This document shows positions 4,504-8,757 of a stretch of 8,757 nt of DNA, one piece after another. The stretch comes from Campylobacteraceae bacterium (GTDB lineage Bacteria > Campylobacterota > Campylobacteria > Campylobacterales > Sulfurovaceae), in the NCBI GenBank assembly GCA_027031505.1, contig JALVQH010000344.1, positions 1-8,757 of the forward strand, read 5' to 3'. Both the position numbers and the translations under genes were made by a program. The notes below the pieces were generated by a model. The model searched no databases. It saw only the letters and a list, made by a program, of their open reading frames with translations, and was not told the DNA's origin. The number at the start of each line of letters is the position of its first letter. Positions within the stretch are counted from its first letter, which is position 1.

Positions 4504-5032
4504 GCGAATTTTCCGTAGTATTTTGCTTTTGGGGTGCAGAGTCTGTTTGTATTCTGATCACATCAAGTGGGGCAAGATTGGCCAAAAACATCCCCGTCCG
4601 GTTGAGTACAGGAAGGATACGGCTTCTGCCAAGCTGGACAGAAAAATTATCCCGGATGAGTGCACTGCTGAGAAGACTGGAACTGATCAGGGAGAAGATC
4701 AAAAAGTATTTGGCGCCACCAACACCCATGCCAAGCCATTTGGAGAGGAGAGTATGAGGAGGTGCCTTGAGTGAGACAAAGATCGTTCCGACAAGAGCGC
4801 TCCCTCCCCAGACAATTGCCAGTACGAGAAGAAAGGCAGCGAGTTTTATCAGAGCAGGATTGCCCATGTGGATCATCTCTTCAATCGAATGAGCGACCGG
4901 CTCAGCAGCGCGAGCAGCAACAAAAACCCCCCCGATCAAACCGACAAAACCGACCAATTCACGCACAAAGCCGTTGAAAAAACCCTTGAATGAGAGTAAA
5001 AGAATCAGCAAAACAAGGACAATGTCTATCAC
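4496..5032 (-). CDS. cvpA: CvpA family inner-membrane protein
   Basis: CvpA proteins are small inner-membrane proteins linked to colicin V export and to envelope stress; their mechanism is unsettled. The 178-residue product has four hydrophobic segments at about 1-17, 24-42, 60-85 and 103-124. The family-like MIDIVLVLLILLLSFKGFFN start and FVRELVGFVGLIGG (22-35) carry the conserved pattern 'D, then KG-x-x-G-x-x-R-E'. The C-terminal tail after about 150 is polar and probably cytoplasmic. The start is GTG at 5032 with AAGGG seven bases upstream. It follows pilT by 9 bp and overlaps fur by 8 bp, so it is mid-operon. In Campylobacter jejuni a CvpA gene also directly precedes fur. Confidence 0.88.
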   Translation of the reverse strand: MIDIVLVLLILLLSFKGFFNGFVRELVGFVGLIGGVFVAARAAEPVAHSIEEMIHMGNPALIKLAAFLLVLAIVWGGSALVGTIFVSLKAPPHTLLSKWLGMGVGGAKYFLIFSLISSSLLSSALIRDNFSVQLGRSRILPVLNRTGMFLANLAPLDVIRIQTDSAPQKQNTTENSHG

Positions 5033-5041
5033 GAAATACCC

Positions 5042-6100
5042 TTAAATTTGCGTACGGAGCTCATCAGGTTTGTTGGAAAACTGGAAGGCAACATGCTTGC
5101 TGATAATTCTCTGGCGGACGAGGCGCACCAGCTCCTGGGTTTGTGTTTGCATTCCTGTTTCTTCCTGACCCAGCTGCATGGAGGAGTAGATCTGGTGGAC
5201 CTTGTCTTCACGGATCAGGTTGGCAATGGCGTGATTGGTTACAAGAATTTCGGAGACGGCCAGACGTCCTCCGTTGAGCTTGGGCAGAAGTGCCTGGGCA
5301 ATAACGGCCACAAGAGAACTGGAGAGCATGGCGCGGATCTGTGGCTGCTCATCTCCGGCAAAAACATCGATAATACGGTTAATTGTACCTGGAGCAGAGT
5401 TGGTGTGCAATGTACCGAATACGAGGTGTCCAGTCTCTGCAGCCGTCAGGGCAGCGGCGATGGTTTCTTTGTCCCGCATCTCCCCGACGAGAATGATATC
5501 GGGATCCTGGCGCATGGCGTATTTGAGCGCTGTAGCAAAATCCCTCGTATCTTCACCGATTCCCCGATGAGAAAAGACACATTTTTTGTTCTGATGGACA
5601 AATTCCACGGGATCTTCAATGGTGACAATATGCTTGGATTCGGTCAGATTGATTTCGTTAAGCATGGCTGCAAGAGTGGTTGATTTACCTGATCCGGTTG
5701 GTCCGGTAACAAGAATGAGACCTTTTTCGCGCTTGATCAGTTTCTTGTAAACGCGCGGGGTTCCGAGGTCATCCAGCGATGGAACATCGATGGGGATCAC
5801 ACGAAAGGCAGCCGCCATATCGCCTAATGTTCGGTAGAAGTTGGCACGGAAACGGCCGATCCCCTCGAGCTCCAGTGCAAAATCCAGTTCATTGTTTTCT
5901 TCAAAAGAGAGTTTTTGCTTTTCTGTCAGAAGCGCATAGCACATCTCTTCAATATCGGTGCCGGTAAGTTTGGGGAGATTGATGGGCTTGAGGGCTCCAT
6001 CGAGACGAAGCAAAGGTTCACTGCGGCTGACAAGGTGGAGGTCGGAGGCTCCATGGGCAACAATGCTCTGGAGAAGTTTTTTGATGTTGTTGGCAGACAT
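5042..6100 (-). CDS. pilT: Type IV pilus retraction ATPase PilT
   Basis: PilT is a hexameric cytoplasmic ATPase that depolymerises type IV pili, powering twitching and DNA uptake. The 352 residues are the usual length. An N-terminal PAS-like domain (1-100) is followed by the RecA-like core: Walker A GPTGSGKST (133-141), Asp box TIEDPVE (160-166), Walker B DPDIILVGEMRD (199-210) and His box TGHLVFGTLHTNSA (223-236). AIANLIRE (291-298) corresponds to the PilT-specific AIRNLIRE motif, with one change (R to A at 293); this, with the length, favours PilT over PilB. The start has AAGGA upstream. It lies 15 bp after gatC and 9 bp before cvpA. No other pilus gene is in the window, so its partners must be elsewhere. 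In Campylobacter no pilT separates gatC from cvpA. Confidence 0.94.
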   Translation of the reverse strand: MSANNIKKLLQSIVAHGASDLHLVSRSEPLLRLDGALKPINLPKLTGTDIEEMCYALLTEKQKLSFEENNELDFALELEGIGRFRANFYRTLGDMAAAFRVIPIDVPSLDDLGTPRVYKKLIKREKGLILVTGPTGSGKSTTLAAMLNEINLTESKHIVTIEDPVEFVHQNKKCVFSHRGIGEDTRDFATALKYAMRQDPDIILVGEMRDKETIAAALTAAETGHLVFGTLHTNSAPGTINRIIDVFAGDEQPQIRAMLSSSLVAVIAQALLPKLNGGRLAVSEILVTNHAIANLIREDKVHQIYSSMQLGQEETGMQTQTQELVRLVRQRIISKHVAFQFSNKPDELRTQI

Positions 6101-6115
6101 GGTTTTTCCTTGGAA

Positions 6116-6406
6116 TTAGTCAATGATAGCCGGAACGACAAAAAAATCGTCGGCAGACTCTGGAGCATATTTGAGTATGGCTTCCGGGATAGAAGGGTCG
6201 GATCGGGAGTCATCTTGTCGCAGAGGGGTACCACCGGTCAAAGTGGAAAAAGCGGCATCGAGATGATCGGTGTCGAGCTCACTCAAATTTTCGACATAGG
6301 TGACGATTTCAGAGAGTTGATCGATCATATTCTTCTGCTTGTCTGAATCGATCTGAAGGCGAGAAAGTTTTTCGAGTCCGGATAAAACGGTTGCATCAAT
6401 CTGCAC
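6116..6406 (-). CDS. gatC: Aspartyl/glutamyl-tRNA amidotransferase subunit C
   Basis: GatC is the small subunit of GatCAB, which converts misacylated Glu-tRNA-Gln (and Asp-tRNA-Asn) to the right product; it stabilises GatA and bridges it to GatB. The 96-residue length is typical. Family features are the N-terminal helix with LEKLSRLQI, the helical ENLSELDTDHLD region, TPLRQDD, and the C-terminal APESADDFFVVPAIID, matching the usual APE...FFVVP ending. The frame is open further upstream to 6520, but that segment is hydrophobic and crosses the divergent promoter; GTG at 6406 is preferred because AAGGGA lies about seven bases before it and the product then has the family length. It is the first gene of the leftward operon. 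GatA and GatB are not in the window. Confidence 0.93.
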   Translation of the reverse strand: MQIDATVLSGLEKLSRLQIDSDKQKNMIDQLSEIVTYVENLSELDTDHLDAAFSTLTGGTPLRQDDSRSDPSIPEAILKYAPESADDFFVVPAIID

Positions 6407-6423
6407 GGGGTATCCCTTATGGC

Positions 6424-6452
6424 TTGTTATGTTAAAATGTCGGGATATTATA
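6424..6452. promoter_or_regulatory. Divergent promoters for gatC and the rhodanese gene
   Basis: Rightward: TTGTTA (6424-6429), 16 bases, TATTAT (6446-6451). Leftward: a perfect TATAAT (6452-6447) with no good -35. The two -10 boxes overlap on ATATTATAG, so polymerase can probably bind only one way at a time. The gatC leader would be about 35 bases and the rhodanese leader about 12. Confidence 0.55.
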
Positions 6453-6470
6453 GTGTAAAAGAGATAAAAT

Positions 6471-6851
6471 ATGAGTATAAATACCATCTTGCTTACCCGG
6501 GACAAGATCGATTCATTCACATTGGAAACTCTACATAAAGCCCGTAAAAACGGGGAAGTAGATTTTGTCCTGATTGATATCCGGGAGCTGCACGAGTCCG
6601 AAGCGGGTCATATTGTCGGGGTGGATTATCTTCTGCCGATGACTCAGTTTCATTCCCGGGCGGAAATATTGCCCCGAAAATTTTTCGATCAGTCCGTCAT
6701 CTTGACCTGCCGCACTTCCAATCGCACCGGTCAGGGGCAACAGATTCTTCGGTACCAGCCTGGGATGGACAACGTAATCGATCATGCCGGCGGGATTGTC
6801 ACCTGCCGGGGGGAGGTTGCTTCAGGGAGAACAGGGGTGTGCAGTGTCTGA
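6471..6851 (+). CDS. Single-domain rhodanese-like protein
   Basis: Rhodanese domains move sulfane sulfur through a persulfide on one cysteine. The 126-residue product is a single domain. LIDIRELHESEAGHI (34-48) is the usual N-terminal signature and CRTSNRT (80-86) is the active-site loop with C80 as the catalytic residue, followed by GQGQQIL and the HAGGIV strand (105-110). The Trp usually seen after GGI is a Cys here (TC at 111-112), giving extra cysteines at 112 and 124. There is no signal peptide, so it acts in the cytoplasm. The ATG is preceded by a purine-rich but weak ribosome site (AAGAGA). It overlaps dapE by 8 bp and is probably co-transcribed with it. The substrate is unknown; sulfur-oxidising Campylobacterota carry many such proteins. 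Confidence 0.85.
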   Translation: MSINTILLTRDKIDSFTLETLHKARKNGEVDFVLIDIRELHESEAGHIVGVDYLLPMTQFHSRAEILPRKFFDQSVILTCRTSNRTGQGQQILRYQPGMDNVIDHAGGIVTCRGEVASGRTGVCSV

Positions 6852-7956
6852 GCCCATGAACGTTGTGGATCTGCTGATCCGTCTGCTTTCTGCTCCTTCG
6901 GTGACGCCGGATGATGCCGGATTGATGGCGTTTGCCGCTTCGTACCTGCCGGAGTATGAGGCGATCCGGGTTGACAGGGGGGGGGTCAAAAACCTCTTCC
7001 TGACACGATCGTTTGGCGAAGGAGTGCATCTGTGTTTTGCCGGGCATGTCGATGTGGTGCCGGCCGGTGACGGGTGGGAGAGCGATCCGTTTGTCCCCCG
7101 GATCGAGGGGGGATATCTCCATGCCCGCGGTGCTCAGGATATGAAAAGCGGCGTTGCTGCAGCGATGGTGGCATTGCGCGAAACAAAAAAATTCCCGGGA
7201 CGCCTTTCGTTGCTGTTGACCTCGGACGAAGAGGGGGAAGCGAAATACGGGACGCAGATCATGCTGGCGCATCTCAAGGAGATTGGCCTTCTTCCGGATG
7301 CCTGTATCGTGGCAGAGCCGACGTGCGAAGAGACGTTTGGAGATGCGCTTAAGATCGGGCGTCGCGGATCGATCAACGGTACTCTGGTTGTCCGCGGCAA
7401 GCAGGGTCATGCGGCTTACCCGGAAAAAGCGATCAATCCGGTGCATCAGATTGCCCCGAGGCTGGCGGAGCTGGCCGGGATCGATCTTGATGGGGGGGAC
7501 GAAAATTTTGCTCCGAGCAAACTGGTCATTACCGACATCCGCGGCGGAATGGAAGTAACCAACGTTACCCCCGATACGGTGCAGATCATGTTTAATGTAC
7601 GCAACAACACCCTCACCGATGCCGAAGCGGTGCGGGCACACGTGGAACGGGTGTGTGCAGGTTTGAATTTTGAGCTGACTTTGACACAGGGGTCATTCCC
7701 GTTTGTCACCGATCGAAAGGCTTCCATCGTTACATCGATTGCGGAGAGTATCCGGAATATTACCGGAGAATCCCCCGGATATTCTACGGCAGGAGGCACA
7801 AGTGATGCCCGTTTTATAGCGGCTTACGGAATCGATGTCGTTGAGTTTGGTACCCGAAACGATACGATCCATGCCGTTAATGAACGGGTTGCTATCAGCG
7901 AAGCAGAAGAGCTCTGTCGAGTCTTTGTGGATCTGCTTAGCCGTTTTGACGGTTGA
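6844..7956 (+). CDS. dapE: Succinyl-diaminopimelate desuccinylase DapE
   Basis: DapE hydrolyses N-succinyl-LL-diaminopimelate to LL-diaminopimelate and succinate in the cytoplasm, for lysine and peptidoglycan synthesis. The 370 residues match the family. It is an M20 dizinc peptidase: H68 and D70 in AGHVDVVP, D99 in GAQDMKSG, E129/E130 in TSDEEGEA, E158 in VAEPT, and H343 in TIHAVNE. The lid/dimer domain spans about 178-290 (GRRGSINGTLVVRGKQGHAA at its border). GGTSDARF (317-324) and EFGTRNDTIHAVNE favour DapE over ArgE. I chose GTG at 6844 because AGGGG lies six bases upstream; ATG at 6856 gives the more usual MNVVDLL start but has no ribosome site. The GTG start overlaps the rhodanese stop by 8 bp (GTGTCTGA), implying coupling. 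Its stop codon is inside the -35 of the rho promoter. Confidence 0.93.
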   Translation: MSEPMNVVDLLIRLLSAPSVTPDDAGLMAFAASYLPEYEAIRVDRGGVKNLFLTRSFGEGVHLCFAGHVDVVPAGDGWESDPFVPRIEGGYLHARGAQDMKSGVAAAMVALRETKKFPGRLSLLLTSDEEGEAKYGTQIMLAHLKEIGLLPDACIVAEPTCEETFGDALKIGRRGSINGTLVVRGKQGHAAYPEKAINPVHQIAPRLAELAGIDLDGGDENFAPSKLVITDIRGGMEVTNVTPDTVQIMFNVRNNTLTDAEAVRAHVERVCAGLNFELTLTQGSFPFVTDRKASIVTSIAESIRNITGESPGYSTAGGTSDARFIAAYGIDVVEFGTRNDTIHAVNERVAISEAEELCRVFVDLLSRFDG

Positions 7957-7981
7957 CTTTTAACCAAAAAAGGATTATAAT
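7953..7981 (+). promoter_or_regulatory. rho promoter
   Basis: TTGACT (7953-7958), a 17-base spacer and TATAAT (7976-7981): five of six and six of six to consensus with ideal spacing, the best promoter in the window. The -35 contains the dapE stop codon. Transcription should start near 7988, leaving a leader of about 99 bases before rho. Confidence 0.75.
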
Positions 7982-7987
7982 GCCGCC

Positions 7988-8086
7988 ACTGCAGCGGACA
8001 AAGGTTCGTGATGCGTACTTTTTGGATCTATCCACTTTTCTTACAAGAAACAGCCTAAACTCCCAAACTCCCCGATAAGAGGATTC
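7988..8086 (+). promoter_or_regulatory. rho leader with C-rich, G-poor rut-like stretch
   Basis: The leader begins with a small possible stem (CCGC/GCGG, 7983-7997, partly before the predicted start). From 8026 to 8073 there are 18 C and 2 G in 48 bases, with YC steps such as ATCC, CTCCC and CTCCCC, and no evident structure. Unstructured C-over-G RNA is what Rho loads on. Rho is known to limit its own gene in the leader in Escherichia coli; the same here is inference. The Shine-Dalgarno AGAGGA follows directly. Confidence 0.45.
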
Positions 8087-8757
8087 ATGAGCGACAACAA
8101 ACAGCAGAAAAACAACAGCTATAATAATGGAAACAGTAACCGTAAAAACGGTCATAATCGCACCCATATCCCTGTCAAGGGCTACAAAATCGAGGATCTT
8201 CAGCAAAAACCGACTGAAGAGCTCGTGACCATTGCCCATGAAGTGAAAGTCGAAAATCCCAACGAATACCAGCGCAAAGATTTGATTTTTGAAATCCTCA
8301 AAGCACAGGTAAGTCAGGGGGGATATATCCTCTATACCGGCATCATTGAGATCATGCCGGACGGCTACGGATTTCTCCGCTCGATCGACGGCAACTTCGC
8401 CAACTCGTCGAACGACACCTATGTCAGTTCCACTCAGGTGAAGCGCTTCGCTCTGCGCAACGGGGACATTGTCACCGGTCAGGTGCGTGCCCCGAAAGAT
8501 CAGGAGAAATATTACGCCCTTCTCAAGATCGAAGCGATCAACTACCTCCCTCCCGAAGAATCGAAAAAACGCCCCCTCTTCGACAACCTCACCCCCCTCT
8601 ATCCTCAGGAAAAACTCAAACTCGAGTACCATCCGATGCACCTCACCGGACGGGTGATCGACCTCTTCGCTCCCATCGGCAAGGGGCAGCGCGCTTTGAT
8701 TGTCGCCCCCCCCCGTACCGGAAAAACCGAGCTTCTCAAAGAGATCGCGCACGGCAT
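8087..8757 (+). CDS. rho: Transcription termination factor Rho (3' end outside the window)
   Basis: Rho is a hexameric RNA-dependent ATPase that loads on C-rich RNA and ends transcription. Only the first 223 codons are present; the frame is open to the window edge. The start ATG has AGAGGA three or so bases upstream. Residues 1-25 are a short Asn/Lys-rich head. A helical N-terminal segment follows ([19 protein letters not shown], about 33-51), then the cold-shock-like RNA-binding OB domain (about 76-150, with [16 protein letters not shown] sequence read here as [12 protein letters not shown]). [20 protein letters not shown] (about 178-197) leads into the Walker A motif APPRTGKT (207-214) and ELLKEIAHG. 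These are specific Rho signatures. It has its own strong promoter and is not simply downstream of dapE. Confidence 0.95.
   Translation, partial: MSDNKQQKNNSYNNGNSNRKNGHNRTHIPVKGYKIEDLQQKPTEELVTIAHEVKVENPNEYQRKDLIFEILKAQVSQGGYILYTGIIEIMPDGYGFLRSIDGNFANSSNDTYVSSTQVKRFALRNGDIVTGQVRAPKDQEKYYALLKIEAINYLPPEESKKRPLFDNLTPLYPQEKLKLEYHPMHLTGRVIDLFAPIGKGQRALIVAPPRTGKTELLKEIAHG

Noticed and set aside
2320..4518. 732-codon open frame on the plus strand, antisense to lysS and fur
   Set aside because: The translation is low-complexity (rich in Gly, Val, Asp, Phe) with no domain, no ribosome site, and covers two certain genes. It is open because of the GC-rich codon use of lysS.
6407..6520. Longer gatC start giving a hydrophobic 38-residue N-terminus
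   Set aside because: It crosses the divergent promoter region and the rhodanese start, and exceeds the usual GatC length; the GTG at 6406 has a proper ribosome site.
6784..6843. Longer dapE start at the ATG at 6784
   Set aside because: The extra residues overlap the rhodanese gene deeply and do not resemble DapE; a ribosome site is found only before 6844.
6799..7641. 280-codon minus-strand frame opposite dapE
   Set aside because: It shadows a gene with all M20 metal ligands in place and reads as unstructured, Arg/Pro-rich sequence.
7937..8752. 271-codon minus-strand frame opposite rho
   Set aside because: The plus strand encodes unmistakable Rho with its Walker A motif; the antisense frame has no recognisable features.
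1..8757. CRISPR arrays, tRNA or rRNA genes
   Set aside because: No regularly spaced direct repeats, no tRNA-like cloverleaf with TTCGA-type arms and no rRNA sequence were seen.

Overview
The window reads as a chromosomal segment of a member of the Campylobacterota (Epsilonproteobacteria), probably a free-living, moderately GC-rich type in the Sulfurovum/Sulfuricurvum/Nitratifractor range. The gene order gatC-cvpA-fur-lysS is the one I know from Campylobacter and relatives. The genus is inference; no rRNA or other marker is present.

Positions 1-1869 hold the head of an integron. A 324-residue tyrosine recombinase with the IntI-specific insert is encoded rightward (895-1869). Its upstream region (645-894) carries attI, candidate divergent promoters and three palindromes. 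To the left, transcribed away from intI as in a classical integron, lies one complete gene cassette (16-644). It carries a DUF4160 gene and a DUF2442 gene, a likely toxin-antitoxin-like pair with its own promoter, and ends in a 71-bp attC (9-79). The attC R'' box is exactly complementary (9 of 9 bases) to the cassette's other end at 637-645. This fixes both cassette borders and the attI insertion point. A second cassette starts at 15 and runs out of the window leftward.

Positions 1870-2382 are a patchwork: a short leftward antitoxin-like gene with no toxin beside it, a palindromic repeat that forms its last codons, and a pair of inverted REP-like palindromes next to lysS. In Campylobacter glyA follows lysS; here that place is taken by this accessory block.

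Positions 2383-6406 are a leftward operon: gatC, pilT, cvpA, fur, lysS, with gaps of 15, 9, -8 and 21 bp. It combines tRNA charging (the GatC subunit of the amidotransferase, and LysRS), pilus retraction, a CvpA membrane protein and the iron regulator. LysRS has an unusual C-terminal extension with four cysteines. A 64-bp divergent promoter region separates gatC from the rightward genes: a rhodanese, dapE (overlapping the rhodanese by 8 bp) and rho. Rho is cut by the window end after its Walker A motif. The rho promoter overlaps the dapE stop codon, and the rho leader has a C-rich, G-poor stretch suggesting autogenous control.

The main interest is the integron in a lineage where few are known, with its palindrome-rich control region, and the zinc-ribbon-like tail on LysRS.
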